Shown here: positions 12,842 through 21,794 of the stretch, piece after piece
Layout of the letters: every line of letters starts with the position of its first letter
Position numbering within the stretch: position 1 is the stretch's first letter
Assembly: GCA_045627785.1 (NCBI GenBank)
Contig: JAZQOF010000016.1
Coordinates: forward strand, 84,482 to 148,481
DNA length: 64,000 nt
Direction: 5' to 3'
Source of the DNA: Liminaster sp045627785
Lineage (GTDB): Bacteria; Bacteroidota; Bacteroidia; Bacteroidales; UBA3663
Notes under the pieces: generated by a model
What the model was told of the DNA's origin: nothing
What the model saw: only the letters and a program-made list of their open reading frames with translations
Databases searched by the model: none
Made by a program: the position numbers and the translations under genes

Positions 12842-13597
12842 TTGAGATACTTTATTTACCTGCAATACGACGGAACGGCATATCACGGTTGGCAGAGTCA
12901 ACCAAATGCGACATCGGTGCAGGAAACTATAGAACAAAAGCTCTCCCTGCTCTTACAGAGAGAGCTTTTCATTATAGGAGCAGGACGCACGGATGCCGGA
13001 GTTCATGCCCGTCTGATGGTTGCCCACTTCGAGATAATTGATAATGGAGAATTGATAATTGATAATTCTCTTGTCAGACGCTTGAACAACATCCTTCCGA
13101 AAGACATATCTATTATTAATATTGTACGCGTGAAGGACGACGCCCATGCACGCTTCTCTCCTATCTCACGCACTTATCGTTACTATGTGACAACAAGAAA
13201 AGATCCGTTCAACGCCTATGCCTATCGCATCTACTGGGATTTGGATATGGATCTGATGAACAAGGCAGCAAACAAACTATTCGATTATATAGACTTCACA
13301 TCGTTCAGCAGGCTTCACACAGACGTCAAGACCAACAACTGCAAAATCATGGAAGCCCGCTGGACAGAGCCTTCTCCCGGCGAATATGTCTTCGTAATCA
13401 AAGCCGACCGATTCCTGCGTAATATGGTTCGCGCTATAGTCGGAACACTTCTGCTGGTTGGCAGACATCGCTTGACTATCGAGGATTTCTGCAAGATAAT
13501 TGAAGGCAAAAACAGATGCAAGGCGGGCGATTCCGCTCCAGCCAACGCACTTTTCCTGGAGGATATCGAATATCCTTCCGATATTTTACATGAATAA
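12842..13597 (+). CDS. truA: tRNA pseudouridine synthase A
   Basis: 251 residues. It makes pseudouridine at tRNA positions 38-40. YDGTAYHGWQSQPN and GAGRTDAGVHA (catalytic Asp51) are diagnostic, and FSPISRTYRYY and RFLRNMVRAIVG follow as expected. The start is a TTG at 12842: MRYFIYLQYDG is the expected N-terminus and no ATG stands nearby. Residues 65-75 (IIDNGELIIDN) are encoded by a GATAATTGATAAT-type repeat identical in style to the spacer repeats. They replace what is usually a less repetitive loop. The gene overlaps the next one by 8 bases. Confidence 0.93.
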   Translation: MRYFIYLQYDGTAYHGWQSQPNATSVQETIEQKLSLLLQRELFIIGAGRTDAGVHARLMVAHFEIIDNGELIIDNSLVRRLNNILPKDISIINIVRVKDDAHARFSPISRTYRYYVTTRKDPFNAYAYRIYWDLDMDLMNKAANKLFDYIDFTSFSRLHTDVKTNNCKIMEARWTEPSPGEYVFVIKADRFLRNMVRAIVGTLLLVGRHRLTIEDFCKIIEGKNRCKAGDSAPANALFLEDIEYPSDILHE

Positions 13598-14846
13598 ATT
13601 TGAAATCGCATTAAAGTTCATACAAGACTGCATTACACCTGAGTCGGAATTCTACCAGAAGATTTATCTGGTGGGAGGATGCGTGCGCGATGAACTGCTC
13701 GGGATCCGTTTCACCGATCTCGATCTGCTCATCAATATGCCCGACGGACAGAAGAAGTTTGTGGAATACATGTGCGAAGCATATCCGAAAGAATGTAAGG
13801 GTCCGTTCTATTACAAGAGATACGGAACCACAGCAATGGATGTGCGAATCAATGGCATGTTTGTGCTTGTGGAATGTGTGGAACCACACATCGAACAATA
13901 CAACGAAGAAGGCACAGAGCTCATTGACACACATTTCTGTACGCTCGAGGAAGATGCTAAACGCAGAGACTATACATGTAATGCACTATACAAGAATCTG
14001 CATACAGGAGAGGTTATCGATCCGACAGGAATGGCGATCGATGATCTGAAGAAGAAATTCCTCCGCACACCTGGCGACCCATACGAGATTTTCAAGCAGG
14101 ATCCTGTGAGAATGCTTCGAGGCATACGATTCAAGCACCAGAAGGGCTTCAAGCTTGATCCTAAAGCATGGGAAGCAATCTGCGTTCTGCACAAGAGTAT
14201 TGTATATTCGGCAGAGACACGTATGCGCGAAGAGATTCATAAGATGATCAAGTGTAAGAACACTGCAGGCGCATTCCGGGACTTGTACAACAGCGGACTT
14301 CTGGCTATGCTTTTCCCTGGCATGGAAAAGTATATGGGCAGAAATGTGAAGCCAAATTACCTGTACGAGAAATTCTCGCTTTGGGAACATGTCAAGATTG
14401 CCTTGAACGTACAGATAAAGGAACATCCGCACACACCGACATCGGCAAAACTCGTCGTTCTCTTTGCCGATATTGCACTAAAGGATGGCATAGAAGCCGT
14501 TTCGAGCATAATCAACAACTCTCTCTTGGGCAAAGAGAAAGTCAGCACGACAATACAACTGCTCAACTGCTATCTCCGTCTGCGTTCGCTCTATGTGAAT
14601 GGAGAATACATCGGAACAAGAGTACAGACACTTCCTCGTCTCATACGCAGTCTCGGACAGCACCGCAACGACTTCCGTCGCTTGGTTCGCGCCCTCAATC
14701 ACGGAATGAAACAGGAGTATCTGCTACCATACAAAATCTTCTTCGACGATCCGGAATTACCTCAACCGAAGAAACCGGAGCCGAAGAAGAAAAATAGTAA
14801 TAAAACCAAGAAGATTACTTCACAAGATACACAGCAAAACTCTTAG
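13590..14846 (+). CDS. CCA tRNA nucleotidyltransferase / poly(A) polymerase family
   Basis: 418 residues from the ATG at 13590. The class II nucleotidyltransferase head shows LVGGCVRDELLG (27-38) and the metal-binding DLD (43-45). RRDYTCNAL and a RMLRGIRF helix (arginine-rich, tRNA-contacting) follow. It adds or repairs the tRNA 3' CCA end, or polyadenylates RNA; sequence alone cannot decide. The C-terminal lysine-rich tail runs 32 bases into the convergent GH51 gene. Start chosen because it overlaps the truA stop and gives the family N-terminus. Confidence 0.88.
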   Translation: MNKFEIALKFIQDCITPESEFYQKIYLVGGCVRDELLGIRFTDLDLLINMPDGQKKFVEYMCEAYPKECKGPFYYKRYGTTAMDVRINGMFVLVECVEPHIEQYNEEGTELIDTHFCTLEEDAKRRDYTCNALYKNLHTGEVIDPTGMAIDDLKKKFLRTPGDPYEIFKQDPVRMLRGIRFKHQKGFKLDPKAWEAICVLHKSIVYSAETRMREEIHKMIKCKNTAGAFRDLYNSGLLAMLFPGMEKYMGRNVKPNYLYEKFSLWEHVKIALNVQIKEHPHTPTSAKLVVLFADIALKDGIEAVSSIINNSLLGKEKVSTTIQLLNCYLRLRSLYVNGEYIGTRVQTLPRLIRSLGQHRNDFRRLVRALNHGMKQEYLLPYKIFFDDPELPQPKKPEPKKKNSNKTKKITSQDTQQNS

Positions 14847-16866
14847 GTTCAAGTGTGACGCTAAGGTTTTGACCTGAAACAGGAAGAACGCTCTCGACAG
14901 GCTTGATGAGATCAGGATTGTCGAGGGTGTTTTCTATATCCATATCCGTAGAACTCAACTTGATGCAACGGCAGGAAGAAAGACTTGCATTCTTCTTCAT
15001 ACCAGCAAATGCGATGTTGACATCCTGCGCAGCTTCTGATGTATTAACGACCTTGACAATATACGAATCAAGATTCTTGTCGTAAACCGCACTTGCAAAG
15101 AGTCCGTTCTGACCTTCCAAGCCTGCAACAGGCTTCTTGTTCATTGTCAAAGTCAGCACATTGCTACCTTTATATAATGAATAGAGCTGCTGGACATAAT
15201 AGCTGCAAGTAACGTGCGAACGCATATTGTCGAACCAGATCATATCAGGACGCCACTGCCAGCCCTTAACATGAGCGAAGAGTGGTGCATAGGTCGCCAT
15301 ATGTACGATATCTGCATTACGTTCGATGCCGGTCATGTGGGCAGCTTCATAGAGTGAAGTCTCGAAGTGATTGCACTTCTTCTCCTTACCGCTCTCATAC
15401 TTTCCGCTACCATGACAAGCATATTCACCGGCAAAAATCTTCGGACCCTTGCGATCGTATGAGTCATAACGCAAGCCATGCGAGAGGAACCATTCTTCGT
15501 TACGGTAATAGTGTTCGTCGTATAGGTCAACTCCAAGTTCCTTCATGCGAGGCTGAAGCAGGTCGAAGTCCCATCCTTCCGAATTAGGACCTGTTGTGCC
15601 GATGATCTTTATTTCAGGACACTTCACACGCAGCACTTCCATAAACTTCCTGAGGCGTGATGTATAAGCAGGATTATCCTCATAGTCCCATTGCTCGTTA
15701 CCCACAGCAAGATACTTAAGTCCGAAAGGCGCAGGATGTCCCATATCAGCACGAAGCTTGCCCCATTTCGTATCGACACCACCATTGGCGAACTCAACGA
15801 GATCGACAGCATCCTGGATATAAGGATCAAGATCGGCAAGAGCAACGTGCTGAGTCTTCTCATCCTTAATGTCATTCTCGTACTGACAGGTAAGACCACA
15901 GAAGATTACAGGAAGCGGTTCAGCGCCAAAGTCTTCCGACAGCTGGAAATACTCATAGAAGCCAAGGCCATATGACTGATAATAGTCTGGATAGAAACGA
16001 TAGTCGAACTCGAACTGCCAACGGTTGATGTTCAACGGACGATTCTCGACTGGTCCTACGGTATTCTTCCAATTATAACGATCGGCAATGTCTGTGCCCT
16101 CAACGATACATCCGCCAGGGAAACGGAACACGCCCGGATGAAGATTGTCGAGAGCCTGTGCCAAATCCTTACGCATGCCATTCTCACGACCCTTCCATGT
16201 ATCTACAGGGAAAAGGCTGACGTGTTCAAGATCGGTTACGACAGCCTCAGATGCAGAAGCAGGTTTCTTGCCCTCTGCCGAACGCAGGAAGATGCGCAGC
16301 ACGCCATCATAGCAATCCTCAAACGGTTCGAGCTCGGCAGTGTACTTCTTCCATTCCTTGCCATCGATCTCAATCTTAGCACGTGTGATGCGATGCTGGT
16401 TCATATCCAAGGCATAGTCGCAGATCTGCACTTCAATCATAGACTTGCCGCCTTCCGGACAACGAGCCCAGACCGAGAAGCGATACTTCTCGCCTTTCTT
16501 AACCGAAACGCCAAAGTAACCCTCGTTCTCGATAGCAGTGTGACGCACGCGATGTCCTGAGTATGACATACGCACATAATGAGGATTCTTGTCGAAAGGA
16601 CCGCCTTCGTTCATCACCTGAACATTGCCTGTTGTCTTCCATCCCATGAGAGACTGAGGGAACTCGAACGAACGGTTTTTGATCATCTCGGCATATAGTC
16701 CGCCATCGGCACCATAGTTGATATCTTCGAAGAAAATGCCATACATTGTTGGCTGGATTGGAGCGCCGTGTTTCTTTGTATTCACCACAAATTCGTTGGT
16801 GTCGGCAAAGAGTGCTCCTGCACTGCATAATGCAGCTGAAAGCAATAGTGTTTTTGTGAAATTCAT
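14815..16866 (-). CDS. GH51 alpha-L-arabinofuranosidase
   Basis: 683 residues with a signal peptide (cut near ALFA-DTN, about 21), so probably periplasmic. A carbohydrate-binding beta-sandwich lies at about 75-220. The GH51 barrel follows, with FRFPGGCIVEGTD, the acid/base Glu391 in VGNEQW and the nucleophile Glu481 in FAGEYACHG, then a C-terminal sandwich. It removes arabinose side chains from arabinoxylan or arabinan. It stands alone, apart from the main hemicellulose cluster. Its 3' end overlaps the convergent nucleotidyltransferase gene by 32 bases. No strong promoter match was seen upstream. Confidence 0.92.
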   Translation of the reverse strand: MNFTKTLLLSAALCSAGALFADTNEFVVNTKKHGAPIQPTMYGIFFEDINYGADGGLYAEMIKNRSFEFPQSLMGWKTTGNVQVMNEGGPFDKNPHYVRMSYSGHRVRHTAIENEGYFGVSVKKGEKYRFSVWARCPEGGKSMIEVQICDYALDMNQHRITRAKIEIDGKEWKKYTAELEPFEDCYDGVLRIFLRSAEGKKPASASEAVVTDLEHVSLFPVDTWKGRENGMRKDLAQALDNLHPGVFRFPGGCIVEGTDIADRYNWKNTVGPVENRPLNINRWQFEFDYRFYPDYYQSYGLGFYEYFQLSEDFGAEPLPVIFCGLTCQYENDIKDEKTQHVALADLDPYIQDAVDLVEFANGGVDTKWGKLRADMGHPAPFGLKYLAVGNEQWDYEDNPAYTSRLRKFMEVLRVKCPEIKIIGTTGPNSEGWDFDLLQPRMKELGVDLYDEHYYRNEEWFLSHGLRYDSYDRKGPKIFAGEYACHGSGKYESGKEKKCNHFETSLYEAAHMTGIERNADIVHMATYAPLFAHVKGWQWRPDMIWFDNMRSHVTCSYYVQQLYSLYKGSNVLTLTMNKKPVAGLEGQNGLFASAVYDKNLDSYIVKVVNTSEAAQDVNIAFAGMKKNASLSSCRCIKLSSTDMDIENTLDNPDLIKPVESVLPVSGQNLSVTLEPKSFAVYLVK

Positions 16867-16958
16867 ACGTTTTGTGTTTTAAGTCTTTTGCAAAGAAAAG
16901 TATTTTTTCAGAATAAAAAAGAAAAATACGCTCAAATTATCCTTATCATTGTTCAAAT

Positions 16959-16989
16959 TTTGCTTTTTGCACGAAAATAATTATCTTTG
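16959..16989 (+). promoter_or_regulatory. lepA promoter
   Basis: TTTG (16959-16962), 19-base spacer, TATCTTTG (16982-16989), about 20 bases before the start codon. Confidence 0.8.
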
Positions 16990-17015
16990 CGCGATATAAT
17001 AAGGTGAAATCAAGG

Positions 17016-18803
17016 ATGAAGAATATACGCAATTTTTGCATCATAGCACACATTGACCATGGTAAGAGTACCTTGGCCGACCGTTTGCTCGAATATACAA
17101 AGACTGTTGCTGAAAGAGATATGCAAGCCCAGATTCTGGATAATATGGATCTCGAACGTGAACGCGGTATCACAATCAAGAGCCATGCCATCCAGATGGA
17201 CTACTATCACAACGGTGAGAAATACATCTTCAACCTCATCGACACTCCGGGTCACGTTGACTTCTCGTACGAGGTGAGCCGTTCGATCGCTGCCTGCGAA
17301 GGAGCATTGCTCATTGTCGATGGGACACAGGGCATCCAGGCTCAGACCATCTCGAATCTGTATATGGCCATCGACCATAACCTCGAGATCATTCCTGTGA
17401 TCAACAAGTGCGACCTTGACAGCGCAATGCCTGAGCTTGTAGAAGACGAAATCATCGAATTGCTCGGTTGTGATCGTGCCGATATCCTTAGAGCCAGCGG
17501 TAAGACAGGACTTGGCGTTCCTGAGATTCTTGAAGCTATCGTCGAGAGAATCCCCGCTCCTTCAGGAGATCCTGAAGCACCTCTTCAGGCTTTGATCTTC
17601 GACTCTGTCTTCAACAGCTACAAGGGCGTAATCGGTTATTACAAGATCGTCAACGGTTCGATAAAGAAAGGCGACAAAGTCAAGTTTGTCAACACTGGTT
17701 CAGAATACGATGCCGACGAAGTTGGCATCCTCCGCATGGATATGGAGCCTCGTACTGAAGTCACTTGCGGTGACGTAGGTTATATCTGCTCCGGCATCAA
17801 GACAAGCTCCGAAGTAAAGGTCGGCGATACCATCACTCACCAGAAGAATCCTTGCGAGAAAGCCATTGCAGGATTTGAGGAAGTGAAGCCTATGGTCTTT
17901 GCCGGTGTATATCCTATCGATCCTGAGGACTACGAGAACTTGCGTGCCTCACTTGAGAAACTCCAGCTCAACGACGCGTCGCTTTCGTTCACACCAGAGT
18001 CGTCACTTGCACTCGGCTTCGGATTCCGCTGCGGCTTCCTCGGCTTGCTCCACATGGAAATCGTTCAGGAGCGCTTAGGTCGTGAGTTCAACATGGATGT
18101 AATCACAACCGTCCCTAACGTATCATACAAAGTCTTCGACAAGCATGGCGTTGAGAAGGAGATCCATAATCCTTCGGGCATGCCAGACATCATGACAATC
18201 GAACATATCGAGGAACCTTATATCCGTGCGACAATCATCACACAGACAGAGTTCATCGGTGGTATCATGAAGCTTTGTCTCGACAAACGAGGCATCCTCG
18301 TCGAACAGAAATACATCTCGGGTAACCGTGTTGAGATCTACTTCGATCTTCCATTGGGCGAGATCGTGATCGACTTCTACGACAAGCTCAAGTCAATCTC
18401 CAAGGGATATGCTTCGTTCGACTACTATATTCACGACTTCCGTCCTTCAAAGCTCATCAAGCTCGATATCCTTTTGAATGGCGAACAGGTAGATGCACTC
18501 TCTACACTCACCCATGTTGACAATGCCGTTCCTTTCGGCCGACGCATGTGTGAGAAACTGAAAGAGCTCATCCCTCGACAGCAGTTCGACGTAGCCGTTC
18601 AGGCAGCTATCGGACAAAAGATCATAGCTCGCGAAACCATCAAGCAGGTCCGCAAGGATGTAACTGCAAAATGTTACGGCGGTGACGTTTCTCGTAAGCG
18701 CAAGCTGCTCGAAGCTCAGAAGCGCGGTAAGAAGCGTATGAAGCAGATCGGTAAGGTCGAAGTGCCTCAGAATGCATTCCTCGCCGTACTAAAGCTAGAC
18801 TAA
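17016..18803 (+). CDS. lepA: Elongation factor 4 (LepA GTPase)
   Basis: 595 residues. This ribosome-associated GTPase acts in translation elongation or initiation under stress. G1 is AHIDHGKST, G3 is DTPGHVDFSYEV and G4 is NKCD. The LepA-specific C-terminus has YGGDVSRKRKLLEAQKRGKKRM. The ATG at 17016 gives the canonical MKNIRNFCIIAHIDHGK; a GTG 12 bases earlier is possible but less likely. Confidence 0.96.
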   Translation: MKNIRNFCIIAHIDHGKSTLADRLLEYTKTVAERDMQAQILDNMDLERERGITIKSHAIQMDYYHNGEKYIFNLIDTPGHVDFSYEVSRSIAACEGALLIVDGTQGIQAQTISNLYMAIDHNLEIIPVINKCDLDSAMPELVEDEIIELLGCDRADILRASGKTGLGVPEILEAIVERIPAPSGDPEAPLQALIFDSVFNSYKGVIGYYKIVNGSIKKGDKVKFVNTGSEYDADEVGILRMDMEPRTEVTCGDVGYICSGIKTSSEVKVGDTITHQKNPCEKAIAGFEEVKPMVFAGVYPIDPEDYENLRASLEKLQLNDASLSFTPESSLALGFGFRCGFLGLLHMEIVQERLGREFNMDVITTVPNVSYKVFDKHGVEKEIHNPSGMPDIMTIEHIEEPYIRATIITQTEFIGGIMKLCLDKRGILVEQKYISGNRVEIYFDLPLGEIVIDFYDKLKSISKGYASFDYYIHDFRPSKLIKLDILLNGEQVDALSTLTHVDNAVPFGRRMCEKLKELIPRQQFDVAVQAAIGQKIIARETIKQVRKDVTAKCYGGDVSRKRKLLEAQKRGKKRMKQIGKVEVPQNAFLAVLKLD

Positions 18804-18806
18804 TCA

Positions 18807-18840
18807 ATAATTGATAATTGATAATTGATAATTGATAATT
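18807..18840. repeat. ATTGATAATT tandem spacer repeat
   Basis: Four head-to-tail copies of the 8-base unit TTGATAAT follow lepA. Related runs occur at 19225-19256, 20634-20653, 21271-21290, 25527-25557 and 26750-26795, and inside truA (13033-13068). Confidence 0.8.
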
Positions 18841-18860
18841 ATTTTGACACAGTATACCAT

Positions 18861-19226
18861 ATGGCTAAAGAAAATATTCTTGCTAAAAAGACCTATCAGT
18901 TTTCAATTAGAATTATCAATGCCGAAAAATATCTGCGTGAAACTTATAATGACTATGTTCTTTCCAAACAACTTTTACGCTGTGGCACCTCTATAGGTGC
19001 TAATTGTAGAGAATCTAAGAATGCTCAAAGTCCTGCAGATTTTATAAGTAAACTTAATATAGCCTTAAAAGAAGCTGATGAAACTGATTATTGGATAAAT
19101 TTATTAAAAGATACAGGATATCTTACAGAAGATATGTTTTTATCATTATCCAAGGATTTGGAAGAAATTGGTAAGCTTCTAACATCTATAATTAAGACAA
19201 TGAAGACTAAATTAGAGTCAAATTAA
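18861..19226 (+). CDS. Four-helix-bundle protein (S23-like family)
   Basis: 121 residues from the ATG at 18861. LAKKTYQFSIRIINA, LLRCGTSIGANCRESKNAQS and FISKLNIALKEADETDYWINLL are the marks of the four-helix-bundle family first seen in 23S rRNA intervening sequences. In Bacteroidota these are commonly free-standing chromosomal genes of unknown role. It is flanked on both sides by ATTGATAATT repeats and is AT-richer than its neighbours, which suggests it moved in as a unit. Confidence 0.85.
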   Translation: MAKENILAKKTYQFSIRIINAEKYLRETYNDYVLSKQLLRCGTSIGANCRESKNAQSPADFISKLNIALKEADETDYWINLLKDTGYLTEDMFLSLSKDLEEIGKLLTSIIKTMKTKLESN

Positions 19227-19258
19227 TAATTATCAATTATAAATTATCAATTAGTAAC

Positions 19259-20551
19259 ATGGAACATGTAATTCCTGCGTGGATGCTGATCCCATTTGTT
19301 GCAATGCTTCTTTGTATTGCAGTATTGCCGCTCACAAAGTTAGAGGAGTGGTGGGAGCACAATCTCCACAAGCTCTACGTTTCGCTCATCCTGGGCGTTC
19401 CTGTAGGCATCTGGCTCTGCGTAAATGGCATGAGCCACGAACTTATTCACCAGATGGTCTATGACTATGTGCCATTCATCCTTCTTTTGATGGCATTGTT
19501 CGTTACAACTGGTGGTATCTGTATCAAGGGTGATCTCAGAGCGACACCTATGACCAACTCGATCATTCTTGGTATCGGTTGGCTATTGGCTTCGTTCATG
19601 GGTACAACAGGTGCTGCAATGTTGCTCATCCGCTTGCTCATCAACACAATCAGCGAACGCAAGTACAAGGCTCACACCATCCTTTTCTTCATCGCTATTG
19701 TAGCAAACTGCGGTGGTCTTCTTACTCCACTTGGTGATCCACCGTTGTTCCTTCTCTTCCAGAAGGGTGCAGAGTTCACTTGGTTCTTCAGCCTCACTCC
19801 ACAGTGGGCTGTAACTGGTATTCTTCTCCTTGCAATCTATTTCTGCATGGATTCATACTACTACAAGCGTGAACCGAAAGCAAACATCGAAGCTGATGAC
19901 AAGAATATCACAAAGATTTCCATCACCGGTACAATCAACATCTTGTGGTTGCTTTGTGTAATTCTTGCTACAATGTTTGTCAACGAGAAGTATTTCCCAG
20001 AGCTCATCAATCATCACGCTCCTTTCTACACTCGTTTGCTCCGTGAATGGATCTTCATCTTCATCATCATGGTTTCTATGCATTCGACAAAGATTCCTGT
20101 TCGTCAGGACAACAACTTCTCTTGGACACCAATCCTCGAAGTTGCTTGCGTCTTCCTTGGTATCTTTGCTACAATGACTCCAGCCTTGATGTTCCTCGAA
20201 GGTATGAAGGCTCAGATTCTTGAAGTATTGAGCCAGCCATGGCAGTTCCTCTACGGCACAGGTGTTCTCTCTGCATTCCTCGACAATGCTCCTACAGCTA
20301 TGGTATTCAACTCTATGGCTCCTTCAGGTGCAATTGAAGGTCTTGCCAACGATGCATTCCTTGGCGCAATCTCTGTCGGTGCAGTATTCTTTGGCGCACT
20401 TACTTATATTGGCAACGGTCCTAACTTCATGGTTAAGTCTATCGCTGAGCAGAGCGGTATCAAGATGCCTTCATTCTTCGGCTACATGATCAAGTTCTCT
20501 CTCATCATCTGCTTGCCAGTTTACATCATCGTTCAGTTGATTTTCTTCTAA
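19259..20551 (+). CDS. nhaD: NhaD-type sodium:proton antiporter
   Basis: 430 residues with about a dozen membrane segments. It belongs to the ion-transporter superfamily that includes NhaD and ArsB. Features are TTGGICIKGDLRATP, GTTGAAMLLIR, NCGGLLTPLGDPPLF, a FLDNAPTAMVF motif and GNGPNFMV near the C-terminus. In NhaD proteins these NAP/GDP-type motifs line the ion path. It probably exports Na+ across the inner membrane. Confidence 0.85.
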   Translation: MEHVIPAWMLIPFVAMLLCIAVLPLTKLEEWWEHNLHKLYVSLILGVPVGIWLCVNGMSHELIHQMVYDYVPFILLLMALFVTTGGICIKGDLRATPMTNSIILGIGWLLASFMGTTGAAMLLIRLLINTISERKYKAHTILFFIAIVANCGGLLTPLGDPPLFLLFQKGAEFTWFFSLTPQWAVTGILLLAIYFCMDSYYYKREPKANIEADDKNITKISITGTINILWLLCVILATMFVNEKYFPELINHHAPFYTRLLREWIFIFIIMVSMHSTKIPVRQDNNFSWTPILEVACVFLGIFATMTPALMFLEGMKAQILEVLSQPWQFLYGTGVLSAFLDNAPTAMVFNSMAPSGAIEGLANDAFLGAISVGAVFFGALTYIGNGPNFMVKSIAEQSGIKMPSFFGYMIKFSLIICLPVYIIVQLIFF

Positions 20552-20594
20552 TAAAGAACTTGCTTTTCTGAGCAAAAACTAAATTAACATATAC

Positions 20595-20629
20595 AACAAG
20601 CCCCAAACAAAAACTGTTTGGGGCTTGTT
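20595..20629 (+). terminator. Terminator after nhaD
   Basis: AACAAGCCCCAAACA (20595-20609), loop AAAAC, TGTTTGGGGCTTGTT (20615-20629). Perfect 15-bp stem. Confidence 0.85.
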
Positions 20630-20680
20630 GTTTCAATTGATAATTGATAATTTTCTAAGCTTAACAGCTTTACCGTTAAT

Positions 20681-21502
20681 GCCACTGCGCGTGGCAGCGC
20701 CTTATTTCTTGCCTTGATGCAAGAAACAAGGAAAAGAAAATCAAGGCTTAACCTTCTTTGCTAAAAATAACGTAAATTTTTCTAAAGCAGCCAAACGCGC
20801 TGCGCTTGATCGATGCCTGCTTTTACGCAAAATTTCCATTATTTTCTTCACGCTCAGAAGCTGATGCCATTGGGCTCCGAACGCAGTGCCAGTTATAATA
20901 AAACAAGTAATAGTTATTTTAACTTTATATTACTGCTGATGCTCTTGGGCTCCGAACGCAGTTCTAGTTATAATAAAACAAATAAGATTTATAATAACTA
21001 TATATTACTATTGATGCCCTTAGGCTCCGAACGCTGTACAAATTATAATAAATAATACAGCTGGTACATTAAAATAAGTAGTTTTACTACAGCTGTAAAG
21101 CTAATAAATATAACAGCACAGCTGTTGCAACAAAACTACTTATATTAACACTAGTAAAGTTTGTTATAATTAGATTAAGTATAATAGCATTGCTGATGGG
21201 AAAAGACTGCAAACACAACACACGTACAGGGTATGAAATATTAAATAATAATAATTGTTTGTGCGTCAGCCTAATTATCAATTATCAATTATGTTTGTGC
21301 GTCAGCCCAATGACCATAAATGATTTGGGTTAAGAAGATGCAAAGGCAAAAGCGGCGGAAGCAGGCACCGATCAAGCGTAGCGCGTTTGGCTGCTTAAGC
21401 TTTTGACAAAGCATCTTTAGCAAATCATTTCAAGGTCTTGACTTTTTTCTCCACACTTTTTGTGTCAAGACAAAAAGTGTTGGCGCCGCCACGCGCAGTG
21501 GC
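20681..21502. repeat. 822-bp inverted-repeat element without a convincing gene
   Basis: Two arms of about 140 bases face each other (20681-20822 and 21361-21502). Each arm runs in the same order from its outer end: GCCACTGCGCGTGGC; then a hairpin of different sequence (TTTCTTGC/GCAAGAAA on the left, ACACTTTTTGT/ACAAAAAGTGT on the right); then a TTTGCTAAA box; then a block of about 40 bases containing GCAGCCAAACGCGCT and TGCCTGCTT with only two mismatches. The centre holds the 75-base tandem repeats and two copies of TGTTTGTGCGTCAGCC (21256, 21292). There is no transposase. It may be a non-autonomous mobile or structural repeat family. Confidence 0.6.
20861..21055 (+). repeat. 75-base tandem repeat, 2.6 copies
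   Basis: Units begin at 20861, 20936 and 21011, exactly 75 bases apart. Each has TTGGGCTCCGAACGCAG or a close variant, followed by AGTTATAATAAA. Because 75 is a multiple of three, one frame stays open (20813-21055) and repeats LMPLGSERSASYNKT. Confidence 0.85.
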
Positions 21503-21542
21503 AAAACAATAATTAAATAATAAATATTAAATCTTAAATATT

Positions 21543-21680
21543 ATGAGTTTTCAAGAATTTGATGAAATCGAAGAGATGCAGCCGAATAAGCGCAACAAGT
21601 GGTGGTGGCTGCTTAAGCTCGTGACTACGATCCTCACTGCTGTCGCAACAGTGTTCGGTGTACAGAGCTGCTCCTTTTGA
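21543..21680 (+). CDS. Smalltalk-like 45-residue membrane peptide
   Basis: MSFQEFDEIEEMQPNKRNK is followed by a hydrophobic helix WWWLLKLVTTILTAVATVFG and the tail VQSCSF. This helix and terminal cysteine closely resemble Bacteroidota smalltalk proteins, which are tiny and of unknown function. The N-terminal acidic part is longer than usual. A clear terminator follows at 21738. Confidence 0.6.
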   Translation: MSFQEFDEIEEMQPNKRNKWWWLLKLVTTILTAVATVFGVQSCSF

Positions 21681-21737
21681 GAATTAAAAATTAAAAGTTA
21701 AAAATTAAATGTTTCTACTTTATTAGATCAAAAAGAA

Positions 21738-21765
21738 AAACGAGGGTGCGTAAGCATCCTCGTTT
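21738..21765. terminator. Bidirectional terminator
   Basis: AAACGAGGGTGC, loop GTAA, GCATCCTCGTTT: a 12-bp stem with one G-U pair between the smalltalk-like gene and the convergent transporter. Confidence 0.8.
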
Positions 21766-21794
21766 CTTATTTTATGAGAATATTGAAAATTCTT

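Noticed and set aside
20813..21055. 80-codon repeat protein
   Set aside because: Open frame follows from the 75-base unit length; it sits inside a non-coding inverted-repeat element.
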